64,000 bases of DNA. It comes from JAEZDR01 sp039811185. GTDB taxonomy: Bacteria; Bacteroidota; Bacteroidia; Chitinophagales; Chitinophagaceae. Made by a program: the position numbers and the translations under genes. This document shows, in pieces, positions 26,191 through 35,996 of the stretch. The first letter of the stretch is position 1; each line of letters begins with the position of its first letter. The stretch lies in NCBI GenBank assembly GCA_039811185.1, contig JBDHYF010000008.1, forward strand, positions 66,179-130,178, read 5' to 3'. The notes under the pieces are model-generated. The model had not been told where the DNA came from, did no database searches, and worked only from the letters and a program-made list of their open reading frames with translations.

Positions 26191-26212
26191 CGACTCTTTC
26201 AATTGCCATATA

Positions 26213-27712
26213 ATGAATCATTTTTATCTTACTGATGCTGCGCTGACATTAGACACTGTAGATGCCTTGATGGCCGAAATGCAGCCTTTGGCGCTGTCGG
26301 ACGATCTCAGGGAAAAAATTCATCGCTGCCGAAAGTTTTTAGACGAAAAAACGGCCGATCCGGAAAAAGTGTTTTATGGAGTAAACACGGGCTTTGGTTT
26401 CCTGCAAAACATTCGCGTGAATGCGTCCGACCTCGAACAGTTGCAATATAATTTGTTGAAGTCGCACGCATGCGGTATGGGCGAACGCGTTCCGGCAGCC
26501 ATCGTAAAACTGATGATTTTACTCAAGATAAAATCGCTGAGCTACGGCTACAGCGGCGTTCAGCCGGAAACGGTTGACGCCCTCTCAGGCATGTACAACA
26601 ATAACATTTTGCCGGTTGTGTACACGCAGGGCTCATTGGGCGCATCGGGCGATCTGGCGCCTTTAAGCCACCTCTGTCTTCCTGTAACCGGACTCGGCGC
26701 TGTGGAGTACGAAGGCGTTGAAATGTCTGCGGCAGAAGCGTTTCAGCGCGCCGGGGTGAAGCCGGTGTCGTTGAAGAGTAAAGAAGGACTTGCCCTGATA
26801 AACGGCACACAGTTTATGAGCGCTTACGGCGTCTTTATTCTATCGAAAACAAGACAGTTACTGAAAATGGCCGATCTCATTGCAGCCTTGTCGTTCGATG
26901 CTTTTGATTGTGTAAGCGATTGTCTTCATCCCGCTATCCATAAAATTCGCCCGCACAAACATCAAATCTCGACTGCGGAAGCGCTTCGCGGCTTTTTGGC
27001 GGGCAGTGAAATCGCACAGCAAAAAAAACAGCAGGTGCAGGATCCCTATTCTTTCCGCTGCATCCCGCAGGTACACGGCGCAAGCAAAGAAGTGTTCGAT
27101 CAGGTGGAGCGCGTGTTCATCACAGAAATTAACTCGGTAACCGACAATCCAAACGTGGTTGTGGAAGACGATCTCATCTTAAGTGGCGGAAACTTTCACG
27201 GTCAGATCCTGTCGATGCATCTCGATTTTCTCGCCATCGCATTAAGTGAAATGGGAAGCATCAGCGAAAGACGGACCTACCAGTTGATTAGCGGACAGAG
27301 AAACCTGCCCCTGTTTTTAATAAAGGATCCGGGCTTGCACAGCGGATTTATGATTCCTCAATACACGGCGGCAGGCATTGTAAGTGAAAACAAACAACTG
27401 TGCACACCTTCGAGTATCGATTCTATTCCGAGTAGCAACAATCAGGAAGACCATGTGAGCATGGGGGCAAATGCAGCAACGAAATGCTTGCGGGTACTCA
27501 ATAATCTGCAAAAGGTTTTAGGGATAGAATTGCTGACGGCCGCACAGGCACTGGATTTCAGAAGGCCGTTGCAGTCGTCACAAAAAGTGGAAGCGCTGAT
27601 GGAGGCTTTCCGCACGCAGGTAAGCTTTAACTCGGCAGACCGCATATTACACGACGACATGATTAAAGCCACAAATTTTGTTGGCGAGTACGTAGTTATT
27701 GAGGGCAACTAA
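26213..27712 (+). CDS. hutH: histidine ammonia-lyase
   Basis: 499 residues. The Ala-Ser-Gly triad (144-146, in GSLGASGDLAPLSHL) forms the MIO electrophile. VFYGVNTGFGFLQN near residue 55 supplies the active-site Tyr, and SSNNQEDHVSMGANAA is conserved near the end. It removes ammonia from histidine to give urocanate, the first step of histidine breakdown. It leads the hut operon (hutH-hutU-lipoprotein-hutI-hutG). Confidence 0.97.
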   Translation: MNHFYLTDAALTLDTVDALMAEMQPLALSDDLREKIHRCRKFLDEKTADPEKVFYGVNTGFGFLQNIRVNASDLEQLQYNLLKSHACGMGERVPAAIVKLMILLKIKSLSYGYSGVQPETVDALSGMYNNNILPVVYTQGSLGASGDLAPLSHLCLPVTGLGAVEYEGVEMSAAEAFQRAGVKPVSLKSKEGLALINGTQFMSAYGVFILSKTRQLLKMADLIAALSFDAFDCVSDCLHPAIHKIRPHKHQISTAEALRGFLAGSEIAQQKKQQVQDPYSFRCIPQVHGASKEVFDQVERVFITEINSVTDNPNVVVEDDLILSGGNFHGQILSMHLDFLAIALSEMGSISERRTYQLISGQRNLPLFLIKDPGLHSGFMIPQYTAAGIVSENKQLCTPSSIDSIPSSNNQEDHVSMGANAATKCLRVLNNLQKVLGIELLTAAQALDFRRPLQSSQKVEALMEAFRTQVSFNSADRILHDDMIKATNFVGEYVVIEGN

Positions 27713-27767
27713 AGCAACTGCCAGCGCATGGATGCTTATTTTTGTTTAATTTATTAATGAAGAAAAA

Positions 27768-29435
27768 ATGACAACTAAATATTCAGTTGAGAAATATAAG
27801 ACACCTGTTGGAACCCAACTAAACTGTAAAGGATGGATACAGGAAGCAGCGCTGAGAATGTTGTTAAACAATCTCGATCCGGAGGTTGCTGAACGCCCTG
27901 AAGAACTGATTGTTTATGGAGGAAGGGGAAAAGCCGCAAGGAATTTTGAAAGCCTCGATTTAATTATTAAAGCGCTAAAGGAAATGGAAGCCGATGAAAC
28001 GCTGCTGGTACAAAGCGGGAAGCCGGTAGGAATTTTAAAAACACATGCGGATGCGCCGCGGGTGCTCATTTCCAACTCACAGCTTGTTCCTAACTGGGCC
28101 AACTGGAAACATTTTGATGAGCTGGAGAAAAGAGGTTTGATGATGTATGGACAGATGACCGCCGGAAGTTGGATTTACATCGGTTCGCAGGGCATTGTTC
28201 AGGGTACGTTTGAAACCTTTGCAGCTGTTGCCAACAAACACTTTAACGGAAGTCTTAAGGGTACGCTGAGTGTTACGGCTGGTCTGGGAGGAATGGGCGG
28301 CGCTCAGCCATTGGCCGTTACTATGAACGAAGGGGTTTGTTTGGTGGCAGAGGTTGAAGAATGGCGCATCGATAAGCGAATAGAAACGAAATACCTGGAT
28401 AAGAAATTTTCATCGGTGAAAGAAGCTGTTGATTTCGCCCTTGCTGCAAAAAATGAAGGACGTGCAGTAAGTGTTGGTGTGCGCTGCAACGCAGTAGAAC
28501 TGTTGCAATATCTGATCGATAATAAAATTGATGTGGATGTGCTGACAGATCAAACGTCGGCGCACGATCCGCTGATCGGATATATCCCACATACGCTAAC
28601 GGTGGAGCAGGCTAACGTGCTGCGCGAAACAGCTCCCGACGAATATATTGCACGCAGCTACGACAGCATGAAACAGCATGTGCAACTGATGCTGCAGTTA
28701 CAAACAGCCGGCGCCATTACCTTCGATTACGGCAATAACATCCGAGCAAGAGCACAGGAACATGGGCTCGCAAATGCATTCGATTTCCCCGGCTTTGTGC
28801 CGGCATACATCCGGCCGCTTTTCTGCGAAGGAAAAGGCCCTTTCCGGTGGGCGGCGCTCAGCGGCGATCCGGCCGACATCGCCATTACAGACGAACTGAT
28901 CGGCAATATGTTTCCCGAAAATGAAAGCTTACAACGATGGCTGAAACTCGCAAAAGAAAAGATTGCTTTCCAGGGCCTTCCTGCCCGCATTTGCTGGTTA
29001 GGACAAGGCGAACGCGAAAAAGCCGGCCTTGCATTTAACGAACTCGTGAAGACAGGCAAAGTAAAAGCACCCATCGTAATCGGACGCGACCACCTCGACA
29101 CCGGTTCGGTTGCATCGCCTAACCGCGAAACTGAAGCAATGATGGATGGCTCCGATGCTGTTGCCGACTGGCCGCTGCTGAATGCGCTGGTGAATACCGC
29201 CGGCGGCGCAAGCTGGGTAAGCCTGCATCATGGCGGTGGCGTAGGAATGGGCTACAGCATACACGCAGGAATGGTGATTGTTGCCGATGGAACCGACGAA
29301 GCCGCAGCCCGCCTGAGCCGTGTGCTCCGTAACGACCCCGGGATGGGCGTTATTCGCCATGCCGACGCTGGCTACGATATAGCTAAAGACACCGCCCGAA
29401 AGCATCGGCTCGATATTCATCAAATTCTATTCTAA
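27768..29435 (+). CDS. hutU: urocanate hydratase
   Basis: 555 residues, the usual length. Conserved NAD-binding and active-site stretches are visible: VYGGRGKAARNFES, GQMTAGSWIYIGSQGIVQGT, LGGMGGAQPLAVTMNEG, DQTSAHDPLIGYIP and GRDHLDTGSVASPNRETEAM. It turns urocanate into imidazolone propionate using NAD as an electrophile. It lies 55 bases after hutH and 6 bases before a lipoprotein gene. Confidence 0.97.
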   Translation: MTTKYSVEKYKTPVGTQLNCKGWIQEAALRMLLNNLDPEVAERPEELIVYGGRGKAARNFESLDLIIKALKEMEADETLLVQSGKPVGILKTHADAPRVLISNSQLVPNWANWKHFDELEKRGLMMYGQMTAGSWIYIGSQGIVQGTFETFAAVANKHFNGSLKGTLSVTAGLGGMGGAQPLAVTMNEGVCLVAEVEEWRIDKRIETKYLDKKFSSVKEAVDFALAAKNEGRAVSVGVRCNAVELLQYLIDNKIDVDVLTDQTSAHDPLIGYIPHTLTVEQANVLRETAPDEYIARSYDSMKQHVQLMLQLQTAGAITFDYGNNIRARAQEHGLANAFDFPGFVPAYIRPLFCEGKGPFRWAALSGDPADIAITDELIGNMFPENESLQRWLKLAKEKIAFQGLPARICWLGQGEREKAGLAFNELVKTGKVKAPIVIGRDHLDTGSVASPNRETEAMMDGSDAVADWPLLNALVNTAGGASWVSLHHGGGVGMGYSIHAGMVIVADGTDEAAARLSRVLRNDPGMGVIRHADAGYDIAKDTARKHRLDIHQILF

Positions 29436-29441
29436 CCTTTT

Positions 29442-29924
29442 ATGTGTAAAGCAAAAGCGCTGGTTCTCTTAACAGGCTGCATCCTGGTGTTGGCGTCCTG
29501 CGGATTAAGGGGCAAAAAAGAAAAAGAAAGCTTTCAAACGCCGCTCGAAATTTATAATGAAGAAGATTTCTACGGTCAGCAGCGGCGCAGTCTCGATTCT
29601 AACATCCATCTAAACTTAAAACTGGTTAGCTATCGTGCACAGTACAATAACGATTTTGTGCCTACCATATCTTTTGTAGTAGAAAACACCGGCTCAAAAA
29701 CCGTTACATCTTTCGAAATTTCAACCAACCTCAGCGCCACTAAGGCCTATTATAGCACCTGCACCTTCCGCAATGCTTTTAAGCGTACCATTGCTCCCGG
29801 CGAAATTATTACCGTTGACTACACACTTACCGGCGATGAATTAAAGGAAACTTGTAATGATTATCCCGTTTTGGAATTAGTCCGCGAAGTTTGTGAAGAC
29901 GGGAGCATGAATAAAAAATATTAA
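29442..29924 (+). CDS. lipoprotein of unknown function in the hut operon
   Basis: 160 residues. The lipobox VLASC gives lipidated Cys20, followed by a Lys/Glu-rich linker. The mature domain looks like a beta sandwich of the kind that carries FxxxxxNTGSKTVTSFEI patterns (FVPTISFVVENTGSKTVTSFEISTNLSA), with three further Cys in the last half. I do not recognise a family. It starts 6 bases after hutU and ends 2 bases before hutI, so it is translated as part of the histidine pathway operon. A role in histidine handling at the envelope is only inferred. Confidence 0.75.
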   Translation: MCKAKALVLLTGCILVLASCGLRGKKEKESFQTPLEIYNEEDFYGQQRRSLDSNIHLNLKLVSYRAQYNNDFVPTISFVVENTGSKTVTSFEISTNLSATKAYYSTCTFRNAFKRTIAPGEIITVDYTLTGDELKETCNDYPVLELVREVCEDGSMNKKY

Positions 29925-29926
29925 AG

Positions 29927-31165
29927 ATGGGTGTTCTTTTTTCAAATATTAAACAGCTTGCCGTTACACATCAGCCGGCAGAACCCTTGCGGGGAGCGAA
30001 CCTTGGCCGCATGCCCATTATTGAAAATGCATTTCTTTATATAGAAAAAGATGCGATAAAAGATTTTGGAAAGATGGAAGATTTGCTGCATGCAGATTAC
30101 TCCATCGATAAAGTGATTGACGCTTCAGGAAAAGTTATTTTACCCGCCTGGTGCGATTCGCACACGCACATTGTGTTTGCCGGAAGCAGGGAAAACGAGT
30201 TTGTAGATAAAATTAAAGGCCTTAGTTACGCAGAGATCGCTGCACGCGGCGGAGGCATTTTAAACTCCGCTGCAAAGTTGCAGGCCGCTGATGAAGATGA
30301 GTTGTTTCACTTAGCCGCCCGCCGTCTTAGAAAGCTGATTTTGCTCGGTACGGGCGCAATAGAAATAAAAAGTGGTTATGGATTAAACCGCGAGGCGGAA
30401 TTAAAAATGCTTCGCGTAATTAAACGTTTAAAAGAAAGTTTTCCGGTGGCAGTTAAAGCTACATTTCTTGGTGCGCATGCACTTCCGCCTGCTTACAACA
30501 ATGCCCGCGAAAAGTATATCGATTCGGTGATTGAGATGATTCCTGAAATAGCTGCCGAAGGTCTTGCGGATTATATTGATGTGTTTTGCGAAACAAACTT
30601 CTTTACCGTAGAAGAAACAATCAGAATTTGCAATGCAGGCAGTGAGTATGGTTTGAGGGCAAAAATCCACGCCAACCAGCTGAATGTTTCCGGTGGGGTA
30701 GAAGCCGGCGTTGCACTGAACGCAGTATCGGTCGACCATCTCGAATCGATGGATGAATCAGCCATCAACGCGCTTGCTGCAAGCAAAACAATCGGCACTT
30801 TGCTACCAACGGCTGCCTATTTTCTGCGAATGCCGTTTCAGCCGGCACGCCAGCTAATCGATGCCAACTGTGCCATAGCCATCGCATCCGATTTTAACCC
30901 CGGCTCAAGTCCGTCGGGAAACATGAATACCGTTGTATCGATGAGTTGTATACAAATGAAAATGTTGCCCGAAGAAAGCATTCAGGCGGCAACCATCAAC
31001 GGAGCCTTCGCTATGGAACTCGGACAAACACATGGAAGCATTGCAAAAGGAAAGAAGGCTAACTTTATTCTTACGGAAGAAATTCCATCTTATCATTATC
31101 TTCCTTATTCCTTCGGCTTTAACCACATTGAGGCCGTTTATATCAACGGTGAGTTGTATTCCTGA
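29927..31165 (+). CDS. hutI: imidazolonepropionase
   Basis: 412 residues. Amidohydrolase metal motif DSHTHIVFAG (His-x-His), AHALPP, IHANQLN with a metal His, and ASDFNPGSSPSGNM near the C-terminus. It opens the ring of imidazolone propionate to give formiminoglutamate. It starts 2 bases after the lipoprotein gene and is followed by hutG. Confidence 0.96.
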   Translation: MGVLFSNIKQLAVTHQPAEPLRGANLGRMPIIENAFLYIEKDAIKDFGKMEDLLHADYSIDKVIDASGKVILPAWCDSHTHIVFAGSRENEFVDKIKGLSYAEIAARGGGILNSAAKLQAADEDELFHLAARRLRKLILLGTGAIEIKSGYGLNREAELKMLRVIKRLKESFPVAVKATFLGAHALPPAYNNAREKYIDSVIEMIPEIAAEGLADYIDVFCETNFFTVEETIRICNAGSEYGLRAKIHANQLNVSGGVEAGVALNAVSVDHLESMDESAINALAASKTIGTLLPTAAYFLRMPFQPARQLIDANCAIAIASDFNPGSSPSGNMNTVVSMSCIQMKMLPEESIQAATINGAFAMELGQTHGSIAKGKKANFILTEEIPSYHYLPYSFGFNHIEAVYINGELYS

Positions 31166-31202
31166 TACGCCATCCTTATCTTTAACGCACTAAAACGCTT
31201 GT

Positions 31203-32255
31203 GTGAATTATTTTAAAGCCTATTCCAAGCACGACATTCTTGCGCTTACCCGCTTACGAAAATTTGAAACGAAAATTGGCGAGGCAATCGGCTTTTGCGA
31301 TCGTCCTGATATTGAAGAGGCCATCAAAAATTCAGGCGCAAAGTATGTGCTGTTCGGCATTTCAGAAGATATCGGTATTCGTGCAAACTACGGCAATGCC
31401 GGTGCAGCAGGGATGTGGAAAGCCTTTCTTCCGGCTTTTTTGAATGTGCAGTGTAACGATTTTTTTGACGGCAAAGAAGTGTTGTTAGCCGGTTGGTTCG
31501 ATTTTGAGGCGGTGCTTTCTGTAATTGAAAAAAATGCAGCAGGCGAACAAGAAAAAGTGGGTGCACTCCGACAGGCAGTTTCTGTAATCGATAACGAAGT
31601 GGAGCATCTGGTAAACATCATTACACGTAACAACAAAATACCTGTTGCCGTGGGTGGCGGACACAACAATGCCTACCCGATGATTAAAGGAGCTGCAAAA
31701 GGGCTTTATAAAGCCGGCACAATTCCGCTTGCACAGGTAAGTGCCGTTAACCTGGATGCGCATACTGACTACCGGCCGTCGGAAGGACGACATAGCGGTA
31801 ACGCCTTTCGTTACGCAGATGAGGATGGATTTCTCGATAAATACTTTGTACTTGGCGCACATGAAAACTATCTCACTCAAAATATCTGGATGGATATTGT
31901 GAACGATCCGTTTATTGATATGATTAGCTTCGAGGACATCTTTGTCCGCGGAAAATGCAGTTTTCAAAACGCTGTGCAAAGCGCTGCCGATTTCGTTGCA
32001 GGAAGCCACTGCGGGATAGAACTGGATGCAGATGCCATTGGCGGAACCCTGAGCAGCGCATACACACCCTGTGGCATTTTGCCCGTGCACGCACGGCAGT
32101 ACGTTTCAATTATTTCAGAACTAACCGATGTGGCTTATTTGCACATTACGGAAGCTGCCGTTAAACTTAACGATGGCAGGGAAGATCCTTCGGTTGCAAA
32201 ACTTATTGCTTATCTTGTAACCGACTTCGTCAAATCCGTAAACCAAAAACAATAG
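31203..32255 (+). CDS. hutG: formimidoylglutamase
   Basis: 350 residues from a GTG start at 31203. Arginase-fold Mn-binding motifs are visible: GGGHNNAYP, NLDAHTDYRPSEGRHSG and ELDADAIGG. Together with its place after hutI this points to formiminoglutamate hydrolysis to glutamate and formamide, rather than the tetrahydrofolate-linked route (FtcD) seen in many other Bacteroidota. The C-terminus (LHITEAAVKLNDGREDPSVAKL) is typical of the family. Confidence 0.92.
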   Translation: MNYFKAYSKHDILALTRLRKFETKIGEAIGFCDRPDIEEAIKNSGAKYVLFGISEDIGIRANYGNAGAAGMWKAFLPAFLNVQCNDFFDGKEVLLAGWFDFEAVLSVIEKNAAGEQEKVGALRQAVSVIDNEVEHLVNIITRNNKIPVAVGGGHNNAYPMIKGAAKGLYKAGTIPLAQVSAVNLDAHTDYRPSEGRHSGNAFRYADEDGFLDKYFVLGAHENYLTQNIWMDIVNDPFIDMISFEDIFVRGKCSFQNAVQSAADFVAGSHCGIELDADAIGGTLSSAYTPCGILPVHARQYVSIISELTDVAYLHITEAAVKLNDGREDPSVAKLIAYLVTDFVKSVNQKQ

Positions 32256-32263
32256 TCTTGCCT

Positions 32264-33217
32264 ATGCACGGCAGAACATATTTATTGCTGTGTTTGTTTT
32301 CTTTTGCCGCAATTTGCAGCCGTGCCCAGTACTTTGTTCCCGACATTTTGAACGATGCATTTTCCCGTAAAATTTTGCAAGTCATCAATGACGTGCCCTA
32401 CAACTTCGAAAACATCAAAGGCTCCGCTTTTCAGCAGTCCGGCATTGCTGGCAACCGTTGTAAGGTGAAGATAAAAGGATGGAAAAACGGAATCATTTAT
32501 CAATCGGGGAACAATTTAAATTGTTTGTTTTTACTTACCCATTACAATTCGCCTGAAGAAGCCACTGCGCTCGCAGCAGATGTAACAAAGAAAATCAGCC
32601 ATTGCATGAGCCACCGTACCGTCATTGCAACCGTGGATGGCGATGAAGAAACGGGATGCTATCAGCAAAATAAAATTGCGTACCGCGTACATAACGGCTT
32701 CTATCATTACAATATTTTTGTTGAGGTGATTAAAAAAGCCGCCGACTTTTATCAGGTGCAGTTAAGGATTGCCGGAGGCACTCCTAAACTTTATATAACG
32801 TTACCCAAAAACGAACCTCTTGCCAGTCCGATCTTTGCCATGAATTTTCAAAAAAACGCCAACTTGTTCGAAACAAATTCGCTCGTGGAGTGTCAGACAG
32901 GTATGCCGGGTTTCGAGTGTGAACAGTTGCCCGATGCCAACGGCCGACCCATCATTCATTATTATAAAATCATCCATCAGCTTCCGAATGCTTACTTCGA
33001 GTACAAAGCGCTGCTGGGCAATATAAAAACCGTGCTCGGCGAAGGCTATGTCCTGTCGCAACTGCGTCCCGGAAAAGATACGTTTGCCCGGTCTGAATTT
33101 CTCCATCTTTCCGATATTGAAGACCGTTCACCAAAAACCTATCGCGTGGCGCTGATACGCAAGGCTGACCGTAGCATCAGGCTAAATCTTTGCTTTATGG
33201 ACGGGGAACAGCCATAA
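32264..33217 (+). CDS. secreted protein of unknown function
   Basis: 317 residues from ATG 32264 (a TTG two codons earlier is less likely). Signal peptide about 1-22 (LLLCLFSFAAICSRAQ). The mature protein has many aromatic and basic residues, scattered Cys and no motif I recognise. It follows hutG by 8 bases and may be the last gene of the hut operon; a hut-related role is not shown. Confidence 0.7.
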   Translation: MHGRTYLLLCLFSFAAICSRAQYFVPDILNDAFSRKILQVINDVPYNFENIKGSAFQQSGIAGNRCKVKIKGWKNGIIYQSGNNLNCLFLLTHYNSPEEATALAADVTKKISHCMSHRTVIATVDGDEETGCYQQNKIAYRVHNGFYHYNIFVEVIKKAADFYQVQLRIAGGTPKLYITLPKNEPLASPIFAMNFQKNANLFETNSLVECQTGMPGFECEQLPDANGRPIIHYYKIIHQLPNAYFEYKALLGNIKTVLGEGYVLSQLRPGKDTFARSEFLHLSDIEDRSPKTYRVALIRKADRSIRLNLCFMDGEQP

Positions 33218-33285
33218 ATGAATGTATTTTATAATAATATTCTGAAAACACTTTTCTAAAAGAATTGTCAAAACCGCTGCATGGT

Positions 33286-33293
33286 TACCTTTG
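33286..33293 (+). promoter_or_regulatory. -7 promoter element TACCTTTG
   Basis: Exact TAnnTTTG match 16 bases before the helicase ATG, giving a very short 5' leader. Confidence 0.6.
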
Positions 33294-33308
33294 CACAAAT
33301 TTTTTTTG

Positions 33309-34946
33309 ATGTTACAATTCGAAGCGTTAGGAATCGATGAACGATTATTAGGCGCTATTAATGAGTTAGGCTTTACTCAACCTACACAGATACAGGAAAA
33401 AGCCATCCCCGTTTTATTAAGTGGTACGAAAGACTTTATTGGACTTGCACAAACCGGAACCGGAAAAACCGCTGCTTTCGGACTACCGTTGCTACAACTT
33501 ACCGACAATACGCAAAAGCACCCTCAGGCATTAATTGTTTGTCCTACACGTGAGCTTTGTTTGCAGATTTTAAAAGATATCGAACACTATAAAAAGCACG
33601 TTCGCGGGCTGAATGCAGTTGCGGTATATGGCGGTGCAAGTATCAGCCAGCAGATTAAAGACATAAGAAGAGGAGCGCAAATTATTGTGGCCACTCCGGG
33701 AAGATTGATTGACCTGATTGAAAGGAAGGCAATCGACCTGAACGAAATTGAATACGTGGTGCTCGATGAAGCCGACGAAATGCTGAATATGGGTTTTGAA
33801 GAAGATATTGAGTTTATTCTTCAGAATACACCGCAACGGCAAAGCATGTGGTTGTTTAGCGCAACCATGCCGCCTGAAATCAGGAAGGTGAGCAAAAAGT
33901 ACATGAATCAGCCCGTTGAAGTTACCGTTGGGAAAGTGAATACGGCGAACAAAAGTATCGACCATCAATACTATATCACCAACGCAGCGCAGCGTTACGA
34001 AACATTAAAGCGACTGATTGATTTTAATCCCGGCATTTACGGAATTATTTTTACCAGAACCAAACTCGACGCGCAGAACATTTCGGAAAAACTTACCCGC
34101 GAAGGATACGATATTGATGCGTTGCATGGCGACCTCTCGCAAGCACAGCGCGACAAAGTGATGGGACAATTCAGAGACAAAAGCCTTCAGTTGTTGATTG
34201 CTACCGATGTGGCTGCCCGCGGAATTGATGTGCAGGGAATTACCCACGTAATTAACTTCGAACTTCCGGATGATGTGGAAGTGTATACCCACAGAAGCGG
34301 TCGTACCGGCCGCGCGGGTAAAAACGGCATCAGCATTTCCATTATACATTCGCGTGAAATGTACAAGTTGCGGTTGATTGAAAAAACCGTTCAGGCGCCG
34401 TTTCATAAGCTCGACATCCCTACAGGAAAAGATGTTTGCAGAAAACAATTCTTTTACTTCATGGATAAACTGCTTGCGGCCGATGTAAGCAACGATAACT
34501 ATACAACCTATCTTCCCATGCTGGCCGAAAAATTTGCCGACATGAGTAAGGAAGAAGTGCTTACACGCGTTGCAGCGCTTGAGTTCGACAGGTTTTTAAA
34601 GTATTATGAACATGCTGAAGACTTAAACGTTCGCGTTAAAGAAACCAAAGGAAAAGAGCCGGCAGCGCGTCAATCCGGAGGAAGAAAAGAACGTGAAAAA
34701 TACAGCGGCGATTTTACCCGCCTTTTTGTAAATCTTGGTACCAAAGACGGCTTCTATAAAGCAAGTTTTCTTCAATACATTTTAGATATGAGCGATTTAA
34801 GAAAAGATGTTTTGGGCCGGGTTGATATGAAGGAAATGAACAGTTGGGTTGAAATAGATAAGAAAAGCGCCCGCCAGATGATTAAATCTATCGACGGCAA
34901 AACCTACAAAGGTCGGAAAGTGCGCATGAATGAAGCTACCAGATAA
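33309..34946 (+). CDS. DEAD-box RNA helicase with DbpA-type RNA-binding domain
   Basis: 545 residues from ATG 33309. Q motif FTQPTQIQEKAI, motif I AQTGTGKTAA, motif II LDEADEML, motif III SATMP, motif VI HRSGRTGRAGK. After the two RecA domains (to about 375) come a helical region, a charged linker and a DbpA-like RNA-binding domain (about 460-540: FTRLFVNLGTKDGFYKASFLQYIL... WVEIDKKSARQMIKSIDGKTYKGRKVRM). It probably acts in ribosome assembly or RNA turnover. It has its own promoter and is followed by aroB after about 20 bases. Confidence 0.95.
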   Translation: MLQFEALGIDERLLGAINELGFTQPTQIQEKAIPVLLSGTKDFIGLAQTGTGKTAAFGLPLLQLTDNTQKHPQALIVCPTRELCLQILKDIEHYKKHVRGLNAVAVYGGASISQQIKDIRRGAQIIVATPGRLIDLIERKAIDLNEIEYVVLDEADEMLNMGFEEDIEFILQNTPQRQSMWLFSATMPPEIRKVSKKYMNQPVEVTVGKVNTANKSIDHQYYITNAAQRYETLKRLIDFNPGIYGIIFTRTKLDAQNISEKLTREGYDIDALHGDLSQAQRDKVMGQFRDKSLQLLIATDVAARGIDVQGITHVINFELPDDVEVYTHRSGRTGRAGKNGISISIIHSREMYKLRLIEKTVQAPFHKLDIPTGKDVCRKQFFYFMDKLLAADVSNDNYTTYLPMLAEKFADMSKEEVLTRVAALEFDRFLKYYEHAEDLNVRVKETKGKEPAARQSGGRKEREKYSGDFTRLFVNLGTKDGFYKASFLQYILDMSDLRKDVLGRVDMKEMNSWVEIDKKSARQMIKSIDGKTYKGRKVRMNEATR

Positions 34947-34967
34947 ATTCTTTTTTAACTTGCGTTA

Positions 34968-35996
34968 ATGCAACGAAAAAAGATTCTCGTCAACGGCGCT
35001 TCTACAGTGTTTTATTTTGATGCACCCTTTTCACAAATAGATAAACTGGTTGAACAAAACAACCAGTTTTTTTTAACCGACGAAGCCGTTTTTGCCGCTC
35101 ATACCAAATTGTTTCGCAACCGGCAAACCATTGTAATTCCTGCCGGAGAGGAGCAAAAGACGATGTCGGCAGCAGAAGCCATCATTGCTGCTTTGTTGGA
35201 AAAAAATGCTGACCGCAGCAGCGTTTTAATTGGCGTAGGTGGTGGCGTTATCTGCGATATTGCCGGTTTTGTTGCCGGTATTTTTATGCGCGGTATTGCC
35301 TTTATTCTTTTTCCAACCACGCTACTTGCTATGTGCGATGCCGCTGTGGGTGGAAAAAACGGCGTGAACATAGGCGGCCTCAAGAATATGGCGGGTACCA
35401 TAAAGCAGCCCGACAATATCCTTTATCATTACGCTTTCTTAAAAACCCTTCCGACTTTTCAATGGCAAATGGGCTTCGCCGAAGTGATCAAACACGCGTG
35501 TATCCAATCGGCCGCAATGTTCAGAACGTTGCAGCTACATTCGCTTGCTTTTTATAGAAAAGATTTCGCTTCACTCACGGCGCTCATTCAAAAAAATGTG
35601 CAGCTTAAAATAAATGTGGTGCAACGCGATGAGCAAGAGAAAGGCGAGCGGAAAATTTTGAATTTCGGTCATTCGCTGGCACATGCACTGGAGCGTTCAC
35701 ACAACATTGCACACGGGCAGGCAGTAGCTGTTGGAATGGTAGCGGCTGCAATCATATCGCAGTGGAAGTTAGGTTTTAACCGGGCCGCCGAAGTAATACA
35801 GCTTGTTGAAAAATATAAGTTGCCGCCCATGATGGAGTTCGATGTGGACGAAGTCGTAAACCTGATACAGTCGGATAAAAAATCGCACAATGGCGCTATC
35901 GACTATATTTTATTAGCCGGTGTTGGGAAGCCGCAAATTGTTGCGGTTTCCTTTGCTGAGCTAAGAGATTTTTTAAACCGCATTGCTGCGTTATGA
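34968..35996 (+). CDS. aroB: 3-dehydroquinate synthase
   Basis: 342 residues. NAD-binding GVGGGVICDIAGFVAGIFMRGI, substrate and zinc region LLAMCDAAVGGKNGVNI, ILNFGHSLAHALE and HGQAVAVGMV with Zn-ligand His residues. It closes DAHP to 3-dehydroquinate, the second step of the shikimate pathway. It is the first of three coupled genes aroB-aroA-aroC; its stop overlaps the aroA start (ATGA). Confidence 0.96.
   Translation: MQRKKILVNGASTVFYFDAPFSQIDKLVEQNNQFFLTDEAVFAAHTKLFRNRQTIVIPAGEEQKTMSAAEAIIAALLEKNADRSSVLIGVGGGVICDIAGFVAGIFMRGIAFILFPTTLLAMCDAAVGGKNGVNIGGLKNMAGTIKQPDNILYHYAFLKTLPTFQWQMGFAEVIKHACIQSAAMFRTLQLHSLAFYRKDFASLTALIQKNVQLKINVVQRDEQEKGERKILNFGHSLAHALERSHNIAHGQAVAVGMVAAAIISQWKLGFNRAAEVIQLVEKYKLPPMMEFDVDEVVNLIQSDKKSHNGAIDYILLAGVGKPQIVAVSFAELRDFLNRIAAL

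Noticed and set aside
31485..32090. 201-codon minus-strand ORF opposite hutG
   Set aside because: The plus-strand frame has full arginase-family motifs; the reverse frame is a shadow with scattered Cys and no motif.
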